From positions 59,842-103,217 of the forward strand of contig BFEA01000869.1 of the NCBI GenBank assembly GCA_003427395.1: a stretch of DNA of 43,376 bases, written 5' to 3'. The translations under genes and the position numbers were made by a program. Source of the DNA: Chara braunii. Its lineage: Eukaryota; Streptophyta; Charophyceae; Charales; Characeae. The notes under the pieces are model-generated. The model had not been told where the DNA came from, ran no database searches, and saw only the letters and a program-made list of their open reading frames with translations. Of this stretch, positions 30,198-41,087 are shown piece by piece; within the stretch, counting starts at the first letter, position 1, and every line of letters starts with the position of its first letter.

Positions 30198-30459
30198 TAG
30201 GCTACCAGCCGGGCCGCCCGGGTCCCGGTAGCCAGCCTGTGCAAGGACCAAGAAAGGTCCCAGCAAAAAAATAAAATAAAAAAACAATCCCAAAATAAAC
30301 TCTGTTATGCAGAAAAATAAACTGAACAACTTTTGCCCCAGGGTCACATCGAAATTCTGCACCAAATTTAGAAGAAAAAAAAAAACAATTTAAAAATATA
30401 TATATGTATATTTTTTTGGCCCGGTCGGGCAAGTGACCCTTGGCCACTCTGGTAGCCTA
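30198..30459. mobile_element. Shared-core element F1 (262 bp), CCGGGC-type ends
   Basis: Termini TAGGCTACCAGCCGGG and the reverse complement of CACTCTGGTAGCCTA. The flanks ATATATAC and ATATATAT agree at 7 of 8 bases but lie in a TA repeat. The GC-rich end carries GGGCCGCCCGGG. The core (30302-30369) is closely similar to that of E1, E2, I and J. It is inserted at the TA tract that in unit 1 holds E1. Confidence 0.78.
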
Positions 30460-30497
30460 ATATATATATAATAAATAAAATAATATTTTTTTTTTAC

Positions 30498-30790
30498 TAG
30501 GTAACCAGCGAGGCCGCCCGGGTCACCCTATTTTTTCGGGCGGCCCGGTCGTGCAAGGATGATGGAAGATCTCAAAAAAAAAAAAAAAAAAAAAAAACTC
30601 TTAAACATCCGAAAAAAAACCTATGTTATGCAGAAAAATAAACAGAACAATTTTTGCATGAGGGTCACATCTAAATTCTTTACCAAATTAAGAATAAAAA
30701 TTTTAAGTAAAAAGTAATTTTTATTTTTTTTATTTTTTTATATGTTTTTGGCCTGGTTCGGCAAGTGGATTCGGCCACTCTAATAGCTTA
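30498..30790. mobile_element. Shared-core element F2 (293 bp), CCGGGC-type ends
   Basis: Left end TAGGTAACCAGCGAGG with GGGCGGCCCGG; right end, reverse-complemented, TAAGCTATTAGAGTGGCC. The core at 30620-30689 matches F1 closely. An A-run of 23 (about 30575-30597) lies inside. T-rich flanks make the target duplication unclear. It lies 38 bases after F1. Confidence 0.72.
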
Positions 30791-33700
30791 GGTTTTTTAT
30801 AACTAAAATAATGTATAACATAAATCTTTATACTAAAAAATTAAAAATAAAAAATATATCATAATAATATAAACAAATAGCAATACATTATTATGTACAG
30901 ATCGACATAAAAATGAATAACAAAATCTACGTTCGTAATCACGAAGGTTACCCCGCCAGATGATAACGCCGCAAAAACCCAACCACATAACTTCTGCAAT
31001 GCAAAAAAACACTCGGGAAATTATACATTAACTTGTAGAAGAAAACATAAAAATTATAGGACTCACACTCCGACACATACTTGTGTACACACACAATAAA
31101 CTTTTTTTTTTGGCTTTCTTTCCTTAGTTGTCGGACACGCAAAAAAGTTTTTTTTCAGTTCCCCATAAAAACGAGGAAACAAAGATGACGACGGACTAAC
31201 AAACGAAAAAAGCCAAGTCTCCTTCAAAAACACCCTGCATAAAAGTTTTTTTTTTAGACAAAAAATTGTGCTTCATTTCCAAGCAGATTGGCACGGCAGA
31301 ACATTAAAAATTACAACGCAAAAAATACGCCATAAACATGAGCAAGTGCGAATCCACTAAAAGATTAATTAAAATACAATCCCTTCGCTACAATGTAAGG
31401 ATTCCTTAAAAAAAACGAGAAAACAAGGAAACAAAAAAATGAAGATATGCATATGATGACAGAATGATAAACACAAACGACAAAACCTCGTTAAAAACAC
31501 CCCGCAGAAATGGTTTCCGTAGAATCAGAAGGACAAAAATTCATAAGACACTTATAAGCAGATTAACACGACAGATCAGGACAAATTACATTACAGAATA
31601 TCAATATAACATGGGCAGTACATAGCCACTAAAAAATAAATTATGTGCAATTCCCACTTAACAACGGCCTACTGTCGAACTCTAAACTACACACAGGGAC
31701 CCAATACACACACCATAACCCATACAAAGGTTCGTCCAGATACAGATTTTTCGACCTCAATAGCCACAACCGAAAACGTTCTTCCTTCCCTACACTTTGT
31801 ATGACAAGAAACCTCTTTTCCCTCTACAAAATCAAAGCAAACCCTACAAAAAAACAGATCCAAAATATGTCCTCCTTACTACCCCTTCTACGTCTTCCTT
31901 GCTACCCCTCCCATTGCCTTATTTCCATGATGTGTCCTCACACACCTATATACAATGGAGCTAGCCTACATCGCTATTGATAGACGCACTACATGCGACC
32001 ACACCGACGATACAAGACTTTCTCTTTTTTGCTTATTGCGCACGCAAGGCACGCAATCTATATCTATCCCATCTCATTCCCCTCTCCACCAAGACACGAG
32101 AGTTTCTACATACTCGTGCACACGAACAAACATTCCATAACTGAACGTGGTTGATCTTACACCTAACACACACTTAGGCAGAAGTATCGCGAACGCTAAT
32201 TGCTGCAGAAGCTGTTTCTACAAGACAGTAAAGTGTGAATGGCTTCACCCAGGGATGCCACATCCTCTCAAACGTTTCACCTTCAGGTAAAACGATAACT
32301 ACCTTTGAGTGCCTTTAACGTCATACACCCTAACTCTATACTCTTCTATGATATAGTCTAATTGGAGACCATAATCTGACCCTCTGATGAGCTGCTATGG
32401 ATGTGAGGCAGCGAAAAGCGCGCTTCAGGGTGTGCACCCCCCCCTATGGTTGTCTCCGACAACCATCTCTAACATCAGCCTAACCGTTAATTTGCTCCCC
32501 CCTGTTTTATCCGCCATGCATACTTTTATGGAGTTGATGACCATACATAAATTATTTTTCTAACCCACTCTATGTTAAGTCTGCTGCTAACCTTGTGTGT
32601 TGCTACGTTTGAAAAGATGGATGGTCTGGTTCCCCATTGAATATGGGGTAGCCGTGTTTTAAACACCCATTACACACATTCGTGGATATGTTATCCTGTT
32701 GCTAAGCAGGGGCCGATTCCCTTGCTGACCGACCTGACATCTGATCAGACACATTTTGCAATCCTAACCCATTTCCAAGACAACATACTAACATTTTCTC
32801 TCTACACCATCTCCACACCCTCCCTCCGCCTCCCTCCCCCCTCCCCACTTCCCTGCCCCTTCAGCCCATATATATATACAACGCAAACGACTCTGCGCTA
32901 ATACATATACATCTGTATATATAAACCCAAATTACTACTACCTATAACTAAAAAGTATACATATATACTTTTTAATCCCACGTACATGTTGTAATTAATT
33001 TGAACCCCCTGATGAATAAGATGCAATTTGGCTAATATAGTTCCGTATTGTCTACAGACTCACACGTGACCAATTTGTAGCATCCTTAATAATAGTCACC
33101 CGTCCTGTACATTTTGTCTGTTTCATAATAATGATTGGTCCCCTAATTTTCCTATTTGCAACCCAAACTAAGATGTTTACATAAAATTATACACTACTGA
33201 ATATTGTTAATCTTGCGAAAACACTCTTGCTGAAGTATAGACAAACACACCTACCCCTCAGCTTGTGCATATTGTTCTACTATTAATGTTATGATTATTT
33301 TTTCCCCTTTATTACTGTAAACAATGATGCTATGATGAATGTTTTCTCATATGTATTTTTAACACATAGAAGCGTAAGCTCTCTGCAGGTACTGGATATT
33401 ATGCAAATTAACATAACAACCATAAATTCTTAGTCTATGAATAAGATCGTCTGATCTCTATTCTGATGCGTCGTGAGGATAACATTACCCAATGATCGTT
33501 GTTTCCACTAAAGGAAAAAAATGTTCCTCATTNTAACTAGCAAATTCTTACTAAGATGATGTAATTCTGATTCCCCTCCTAAATTGCCTGGCTTCTTTCC
33601 GAACCACCACTACGAACTAAACTATAGTGAGATGCAAGAGGCAAATAAACCCATTCTTATAATTATCCCTCGATAATGATGATGTGAACCCTGCACTTAT

Positions 33701-35859
33701 AAAATTACAGATGAATTCCTTTTTGCACTCCAATCTGTTAAAAGATTTGCAATATGATTGACATACTGACATATGAGATTTAGTGATTTCCATTCCAACC
33801 TCTATGGTGGCATATGCAAAATTTCAGAACAAATGAAATAAGTTCCGCAAATAAACATCTTTGTATTTTCTAGTTGCCCATACTATTATACAACATTGTC
33901 CAACAGTTGTATAAGATCCAGAATCTAAATAAGGGTCTCTAGTGTTACTCGTCTTCATTGTAATATTATATCCTTATAAATTTTTTCAGTCGTCCTTTGT
34001 TAAAAAGACGCCATAAGCTGCTAATCTTGGACTATCCATCTGAACTCGTGTACTTATCTACAAATTGTTTATGACAGAAGTTGCATAATTTTCTGCTGAC
34101 TATTCTCGCATTTCTCTGCTTCTGGAAGCAATGTCGTCACTGCCCCACCTGATTAGCTACACTAGCAATAACCAACTCTTATGTATATGAATAAGATCAT
34201 ATGTGCGCAACAATGAAATAAAAAAATCAACCATTAAGGACGACCCGCTACAACAAAATGAGCAAACACAATAAATTGGTTCGTCGTAATCTTGTGTAGG
34301 ATATTTGTATAGTTCTTTTCCGTATTGTTATCTTGTATGTCTACTTTCATATTTATGCTCTTGTTATCTGCGATCTTGGCTGATTGCTCAACATGGACGA
34401 ATACTTGAATACTAAGATACGAAAACCTACTGCAGAGGCTCGTGCATTTTACTAAAGTTTCTCATAACTGATACAATGAATTGTTTGACGATACATCACA
34501 ATCCTTTATGACCCTAATTAGGATCTACCAAACACTACCTACAGTTGTCCCGACTCCAACGGTGAAAAAATAACATTAACAAAATTATGAACCAGAACTT
34601 ACAAACAAAAGTGTGTGCATAAATGTATTTCTAATTCCTCTCCTTTGCAAGAACATTACTAGCACCAGTGATATTGGTTATATTTCTTAACGAATGTAAT
34701 TACTTCGTGAATGCCTGTAAAAAAATTTGACAAAGACACGAAAAATCACTCATTGACGAACTTCGGTGAGTGTATTAAATATTGGCCTCGAATCCATTGA
34801 TTACTATCCCGGTAGATGTTTATTCGTGGCTATGTCAAAACCCTATTTTCTTTCTATATAGTTTTTCTCAAACGATCGACCTACGATATGAGCCCGACGC
34901 TTTAAATAGCGCTAAGGATAAATGTCAAAGAAGGCAAAACCTTCGCAAACTAGCTGACATATCTAGAGACATTATGGTATATACATACTTATATATACAT
35001 ACATAGATATTGTTCCCTTATCTACTCTTGCCATATATGCGATTAGGCTTCTAAAATGTATAAAATATATTTTATATACATACCTTTCAAAGTATAACCC
35101 GGAGACTGAACCTTATTAAACCTCTCCTCGAACATAATTAATGGTCCTACTATCAATACTTCAAATAAACATAAGTACTAATTTTCAGTAAAAATTTCCT
35201 CTGAGCCTATACATATGACGTTTGGCAGTGCATCCCCTTCCCCACGATTCGTCCATCGCTCCCAGATACATGTGCCATTCAGATTCACGCTTGGTTAATA
35301 GTACTTAATACGCTACGAAATCCACTTCATATGCTCAATCCCTTCGGAACTCTTGCGAGTAGATTGGTCAGTCAACTACATACTACGCCGATAGTACACT
35401 TCCTTCGGAACCATCATTACAAGTAGATCTCGATCTGTAAAAAGAATTAAAAAAAAAAAATAATAATAGATTTTAAAACTAAACAAGTATCGCCCCATAA
35501 TGTGTTGTGTGTGAAAGCCAAGCACCTGGCTTGGTTAAGATGGAGGACTTACCCCTACCCCCGACATTTAAAAAAAAATACCCCTCTAGAATTTCCACCA
35601 CGAGGGTACGGGGAGAGACACATACACACACACATAAAAAAATAAAACTAAATAATAAATAATACAAATAATATATATACATAATAAATAAAATAATAAA
35701 ATATACAATATACAATATACAATATAAAATATAAAATTATAAATAGTTTTTTATAATTATGAGAGGCTCAAAGGCCTCAACACGCCCTCCAGGGCCCTAT
35801 TTAGTACAGTCGTCCGCCCTAAGTGATGGCAGACTCGACCAAGGCCTACAGGCTACAGG

Positions 35860-37368
35860 CCCATTTTTGTCATCCGTTAGTTTGGACTCTCGAAGAGATC
35901 GTCATACGACGAGCAGATGCTAAGGAGGCACAGCTACATAAGGCTTTAGGGGAGATAAAGGCAGAGTAAGAGAGAATGATGAGGAGAAGAGCAAGGATGC
36001 AGCAGAGACAGGCGGACATTAGTGAGTTAGAGGAGATGCACCTGACGAATATGGATGATGATGTGAGGACCCTGAGGACGGTCTTGCTAGATGTGGTACA
36101 AATGCAGGATCACCAAATGACGCTCTTACAGGACATTCATGAGAGCCTGACCGTGCGGGTTAGGCGAGCTCAGGCAACATCATCACCATCAGGCCCCGGT
36201 GTCTGACCTGTGGTACAACCTCCTCCTTCTGTCCCACCAGTGACTGGGGTATCCCCATACATAGCTCTAGCATCGGTACACCGCTTCCCTAGGAATACCT
36301 TTGACAAGAGGGTTCTCAGCAGGTCGTAGTGTACAGACAGTGTTTTCCCAACCTCCGTCGCAGGTTGCTGTGACTGGGCAGCCTGCTGTCTCGCAGCCAG
36401 CACAATAGCTGGGCACACAGTCCCAACAACAGTTAGCGCAACAGCCTGCGCCCCAGGGTCCACAACCATGAGTGGGGCAGGTACCGAGACAAGGCCAGTG
36501 GGTTCCAAAGACGGTGATCGCCTCACCGAAACCCTTTTCGGGGGACAAGAGGGGTGAAGACCTCGACACATGGTTGACATCAGTGTTAGTCTACTTTAAG
36601 TGCAAGTTGATCTTGCCGTACGAGGAAGTGCTTGTTGTTGCCTCCTACCTTGAGGGGAGTGCAACAAGATGGTTAAGCCGGCTAGTGCAACTTCAAGGAT
36701 ACGGACATGACTTCCGCGTTTAGGCAGTCAACTAGAAACTGAAGGACTTCCTTAAGCTGGTGGAGGAAAGGTGGCATGATTCTCAGGAAACCCAAAAGGC
36801 CACTGATGCGATCCTGACATTGAGCAATAAACCGTTTAAGTCAGTCAGGGATGCCACAGACGCTGTAGAGCGTATGATTTGTGTACCTGGAGTGCGTTAT
36901 GACCCCCAAGTCTTACTAACCAATTACCTGAGTGGTTTTTTCATGCCACTCAAGAACCAGTTGGCAGGTGAGGCGAACATCAATGTGCACAACTTTCCCT
37001 CGTTTAGCAAGAAAGCCCTAGACCTGGATGCAAAGATAGAGCACGGAAGAAAACACTGCCTCCCAACTGGAAGGCGAAGGGTCGCATCATGTTCGTCGAC
37101 AACGATAATTCTTCCATCGAATAAGATGTCGACTTTCAGGAGAGAGTAGGTGTAGAGGCAAACATTGTAGAGGCTTCAGGGGGTGGAGTAGTTGCTACAT
37201 CAGTTAAAAAAGGCAAGACGCCGTGAAGCCTCCCGGTCTAGGAATAAAGTTGACCCCAATGCTCCTCCATGGGAGAAAGCGGGTCTCACTGAGGACGTGT
37301 GGAGAGACCAGTACACCCGGCAGACTTGTATCCGTTGTGGCCAATATGACCATAATTAGTTCAAGTGT
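35860..37368 (+). pseudogene. Ty3/gypsy gag, broken
   Basis: The Glu/Arg-rich coiled coil (35976-36206, continuing upstream through a stop near 35970) is followed by a Gln/Pro-rich linker. The gag domain in another frame (36472-37130) carries PKPFSGDKRGEDLDTWLTS and FLKLVEERWHDSQ, interrupted by TAG at 36721-36723. The knuckle CIRCGQYDH.. has an in-frame TAG (37357-37359) between its His and last Cys (37366-37368). Gag packages element RNA into particles in this family. At least one frame change and three stops are seen. Confidence 0.82.
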
Positions 37369-37694
37369 CGTAACAAAATGGTGACCGAAAAAATCTCGCC
37401 TACAATGGGGCAGGTGATGAGATCATCCGCTTCCATGGGTAACAATGTTGCTAGTAGTTCTGAAACTGCTCCGGGAAAGACGTCGGGCCAGTAGGAATAA
37501 TAGTTGTTTCTGCTAGGGTCGAGGTGGTGGACACACCCTCACCATCTCGAGAGATGGCCCAAACTACTGACTCCGGTGTCGTACAGCAAACACATTCGGG
37601 CCCATCAATCCTCTGTTTGTTGAATGTGTTTGAGTTTTAAGAGGAGCTAGAGGAGGAGTGGTCTAGATCAGACCCGCTAGCTTCTTGGACGGCT

Positions 37695-38037
37695 ATGGCA
37701 AAAGCCCCTAAGGGTGAGTTTTTCATGAGCGAGGTAGTTATCGACGACCGCACGGCCGGAGCCTACTCGACACGAAACTTTATCATTCGTGCATACGTTG
37801 AGAGGCTGCGCCGACAGAGGCAAGTGCAACGCCTGAGTTGACATGTGGAATCGACTTGTGCCAACAAACAACGCATGGTAATCAACAACTACCTTAAAAA
37901 CATTGAGTGTCTTTTCCCGTACGCGGGAGGGGAACTGAGATATAGAGTCTCGTTCCTAGTCAGCGATGATCTCCGTATGAATATCTTGTTAGGTATGTAC
38001 TATCTTTCGGTTGCACAACCTCAATTTGAATGGAGTC
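37695..38037 (+). pseudogene. Ty3/gypsy protease, degenerate
   Basis: VVIDDRTAGAYSTRNFI stands where retropepsin-like enzymes have a D-S/T-G active site, so the active triad is lost. [19 protein letters not shown] downstream is the typical ILGM..L end of the domain. A TGA at 37839-37841 lies between them, and the frame changes near 38035 to continue into the linker to RT ([11 protein letters not shown]). Confidence 0.72.
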
Positions 38038-38741
38038 TGGGACCGAAAAGTGGTCAAACACATTTTGCCAGAAGGGGGGACCACTAGATTACGTAAGTGT
38101 AAGGCTAGTAGTCTGATTGAGTCCTACGGATGCATGTGTGCAACCGCGTTTTACAATTATTATAAGCAAAATCCGCAGGAAGGTATGTACTTAGTTTATG
38201 TCTCTGCAGCAGGCGGGCGGGTGAAACTATCATCAGAGATAGAGGGAGTAGTCGCTAACTACCCTGATCTATTCGAAGAGTCGAAAGGGGTTGTTGAGAG
38301 GGAGGTCATCCACGCGATAGAGATTATCCCAGGGTCTAGCATTCTGAAGGGAAAGATCTATCGGATGTCTCCAGGAGAGTTTGATGAACTTCGCCGGCAG
38401 CTCAAGGAACTCGTAGAGAAGGGTTGGATTTGGCCGAGTGTCTCACCTTACGGATCTCCAGTCCTGTTTGTACCAAAGAAGGGGGGAACTCTTAGGATGT
38501 GCATTGACTATAGGGGCCTCAATGCCATCACCGTCAAGAATAAAGAGCCCCTACCGCGCATCGATGACTTGTTGGACCAAGTGCAAGGGTGTCGGTACTT
38601 CAATAAGATAGATCTGAAGTCCGTGTACCATCATATTGTAATACGGTTTGAGAATCAACACAAAACTGTTTTTCATACCAGGTACGGTTTGCACGAGTTT
38701 GTCGTGATGCCTTTCGGCCTTTGCAATGCTCCTAGCACCCT
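38038..38741 (+). pseudogene. Ty3/gypsy reverse transcriptase, N-terminal part
   Basis: Motifs are in order: [64 protein letters not shown] with the first catalytic Asp, and [12 protein letters not shown]. In place of the usual Gly after KS there is Val. The frame is open until the poly(T) of the insertion at 38742. The second half, with the YLDD motif, lies at 41091-41370. Confidence 0.9.
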
Positions 38742-38965
38742 TTTTTTTTTTTTTTTTTTTTTAACACAACACACTCAAGCCCCATCTATTCTGAGGACCA
38801 GAAGTCCAGTTGCTTATCACCGGCAAGCAAAGATAGACAAGGTTTAGGAAAAAGAAAAGGCAAGGTAGGCAAGAAGGGTAGGGGGCGGGGATCTCAGGTA
38901 AGGCAAGCGTCTTGACTGGATGTGACAGGGCGGGGGGGGGACGAACTCATCCAACGGAAAAAATA

Positions 38966-39460
38966 AATAATCATTCTACAGTAAAATTATAATCTAAATT
39001 TCAAATTTTCATTCCATCTTAAAAAATGTCATTCCAATTTTAAAATTTTTCATCTTACTTGCAAACTTTCATTCCAAGAATAGGGTATCCCTTCTTATTT
39101 GGACTACATGCTAGAGATGAAATGAAAGTCTGGATGAGTTCATGAAATATTTTAATTGGACTGTCATTCCAAGTAAGGATTTTCAGTCATAAATAGGTTA
39201 ATCCAATCTAAATTAGAAGATATTTATTGGAGTAGAATGAAAATTTAATTAAAACATTTCATAAACTCGTCCAGACTTTCATTCCATCTTGAACAAATAG
39301 ATGTAGTTGGAAGGGAAAACTCATATTTAGACAGTAACTTATCAGATAGAACTGGAAATTTTAGAATTGGACGAACACTGAAATGATAATTTATAAATAT
39401 GAAGGATTTTTTTTTTATGGAATGTTTTTTCAACTTTCATTTCTCGTGGGAATTTTTCTG
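38966..39460. mobile_element. AT-rich insertion G2 (495 bp)
   Basis: This copy is closely similar to G1 along its whole length. It starts AATAATCATTCTACAG and ends GGGAATTTTTCTG. It holds the unoccupied version of the E2 target (GTCATTCC at 39028) and of the element I target (AGTAAAAT near 38980). It is followed by an inverted repeat around TTTTGTGTGTGGAAACA and TGTTTCCAATCACAAAA (39473-39535). Confidence 0.8.
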
Positions 39461-40254
39461 TTGTCGTGTTCTGTTTTGTGTGTGGAAACAGTCGGTATGC
39501 CTCAATGCACCCAAATGTTGTTTCCAATCACAAAACACCACGCGATGCTAGGTTTCCCCCTCCACTCCTCGCTCCCCCCGAGGACTAGTATCTTTAGTTT
39601 CTGTGTGTCTTTACTTAGTTCCAAAGTTTCAGTTTTCTGTTTATTGTGTAGACTCCATATCCTAAGAAAACCCTGCCCTTCCCCCTATCTATGAATCATT
39701 TATTCCCCTTGTATTTATCCCTAGCGGTTTACTTACCGAACTCTCATCATTTATCCCTCCCCCACCAAACCCATGTTTACTGTAAAGAAATCTCACCTTT
39801 GCCCCCCGTCCTTTCTCCCTTTCTACAACTACTGAGCATCCATCCATCCTGTATTCCCTCCCACCCCTGTTTCCCTGATGTGTGTTGTCTACAGTTCACA
39901 TTCTACCATTTGAATTCTACATCAAATCGATGGTGCTTCAAAATGCCATCTTCCTAAGTCCTGTATCCTATCATACATTCTAGTTTACCTGTAAGTGTTT
40001 TATTAGTCAACGACCGACTTCGCAAATCCTGTATCCTATCACACATTCTATTCTGTTGTAAGTCATACCAGTACCATATTTGTATCCATGATACAGTCAA
40101 CCCATTAGTAAGTGTTGCATTCTATCATTCATTTTAATAGGATTGCGGGTCTTTTATTAATCAACGATCAAGTTTATAAATCATACACTCGATCAACACA
40201 TTCTACCATTTCTATGTCATTCGTTTACCCTGTGTTCTGTCCCCAGCTGTGTAA

Positions 40255-40440
40255 CCCCCCGTACGTATATGCCCCGTCCGTATGGCGTATACGGCCGTAC
40301 GTACAGGCCCCGGGGCGGCCGTACAGGCCGTACGTACAGTCGTACAAGGCGTTTCGGGGGCCTTCTCGGGTCGCGATCAGGCGGGTGAGGGGGTAGGGGG
40401 GGGGTGCATGCTGGGGGCTACGCCCCCAAAGTGAAAAAAC
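40255..40440 (+). repeat. GTACG/hairpin module, copy 2 (short)
   Basis: CGTACGTACAGGCC-type words in both orientations (40260-40350) are followed by a GGGTGAGGGGGTAGGGGG stretch and a GGGGGCTACGCCCCC hairpin (about 40412-40427) and A-rich sequence. It lacks the (TTGA)n tail of the other copies. Confidence 0.7.
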
Positions 40441-40458
40441 AGAAGAAAACAAAAATTC

Positions 40459-40586
40459 GTTTGGGGGGGGTTGGGGGTATGGGGGGTGGGGGGTTAGGGG
40501 TGTTGGGGGTCTGGGGGGGTTAGGGGGTATCAGCGGTTAAGGGATATGGGGGGTTCGGGGGTCTGGGGGGTTAGGGGGTATGGCTC
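40459..40586 (+). repeat. G-rich degenerate tandem repeat, G-quadruplex potential
   Basis: At least ten runs of four to eight G are separated by TTA, TAT, TGTT or TCT, in a loose unit GGGGGGTTAGGGGGTAT. It resembles telomeric sequence only in part. A four-tier quadruplex on the plus strand is easily drawn. Confidence 0.85.
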
Positions 40587-40717
40587 GACGCTCATCCCCC
40601 GGCTGCGGCGATCGGACGGCCCAACGCTTGTCCCCCCTGACCCGCCGTATGCACTCGTCGTTTAAGCATATGACGCGTACGTACGCGGACACTCGTACGT
40701 ACAGGCCGCGTCGTACG

Positions 40718-40739
40718 TCTCTCTCTCTCTCTGTCTCTC

Positions 40740-40788
<49 letters not shown>
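40718..40788 (+). repeat. (TC)n microsatellite
   Basis: CT dinucleotides with occasional TGTC interruptions, preceded by CGTACGTACAGGCCGCGTCG. The open frames across it encode Ser/Leu or Arg/Glu runs and are not genes. Confidence 0.95.
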
Positions 40789-40792
<4 letters not shown>

Positions 40793-41087
40793 AATGCGGA
40801 AAGAAACCCACCCGGCGGCCTTTTCAAACCGTTGACCGTCTCGCCCAACGGCCCGGTATTTGATCGAAATTTTCCGAAAACGAGTTTTCCGCTGCTTGAC
40901 TTTTCACGTGACTTTTTGCCTCCTTTATCGAAAAACAGTTAAAAACGCTCTCTTTTTGTGTCAAAAATAACAGTTTGACTTTTACTTTTTCATTCTAAAA
41001 AAAATGTGAGGTTTTGTGGTTTTGTTAGGTTTTCACGAATCCAATGTTCTTGGTGGATGCGTCGAGGTTTGGTGAGCGAATTTCTCG

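Larger units (their letters stand above)
30062..35755 (+). repeat. Macro-repeat unit 2 (about 5 kb) and start of unit 3
   Basis: Unit 2 is collinear with unit 1 but lacks G1, the G3/I/E2 nest, J and the 125-bp duplication. It has its own insertions F1 and F2 in the head. Its tail (35150-35650) runs into AATAATAAAATATAC...AGTTTTTTATAATTA, which is the head sequence of a next unit, cut off at about 35758 by the following retrotransposon. The two units are therefore parts of a tandem array. No frame longer than about 110 codons is shared. Confidence 0.85.
35800..38741 (+). mobile_element. Ty3/gypsy retrotransposon, 5' part (gag to RT)
   Basis: The order is coiled-coil leader and gag (about 35860-37140), CCHC knuckle (37327-37368), protease (about 37695-38037), and reverse transcriptase up to NAPST (38741). 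The RT then breaks and resumes at 41091. The gag-before-RT layout and the motifs fit Ty3/gypsy. No LTR is recognised upstream: the element adjoins the macro-repeat directly. Several stops and frame changes make it a dead copy. Confidence 0.88.
38742..41085 (-). mobile_element. 2.3-kb insertion splitting the RT, poly(A)-tailed on the minus strand
   Basis: RT sequence stops after NAPST at 38741 and resumes with AMNRIF at about 41088, so all between is inserted. It starts with T22 (38741-38762), which read on the minus strand is a terminal poly(A), suggesting a retroposed transcript. It contains element G2, about 790 bases without a gene (39461-40250, CT-rich, with degenerate repeats of CTGTATCCTATCA.ACATTCT), a GTACG/hairpin module, a G-rich tract and a TC microsatellite. 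It is therefore probably composite. A clear target duplication is not visible. Confidence 0.7.

Noticed and set aside
35756-35975. Possible 5' LTR of the Ty3 element
   Set aside because: No matching copy is found at the 3' side, and no TG...CA ends or primer-binding site could be identified.
40459-40586. Internal telomere array
   Set aside because: TTAGGGGG-like words occur, but spacing and sequence are too irregular for a telomere repeat.
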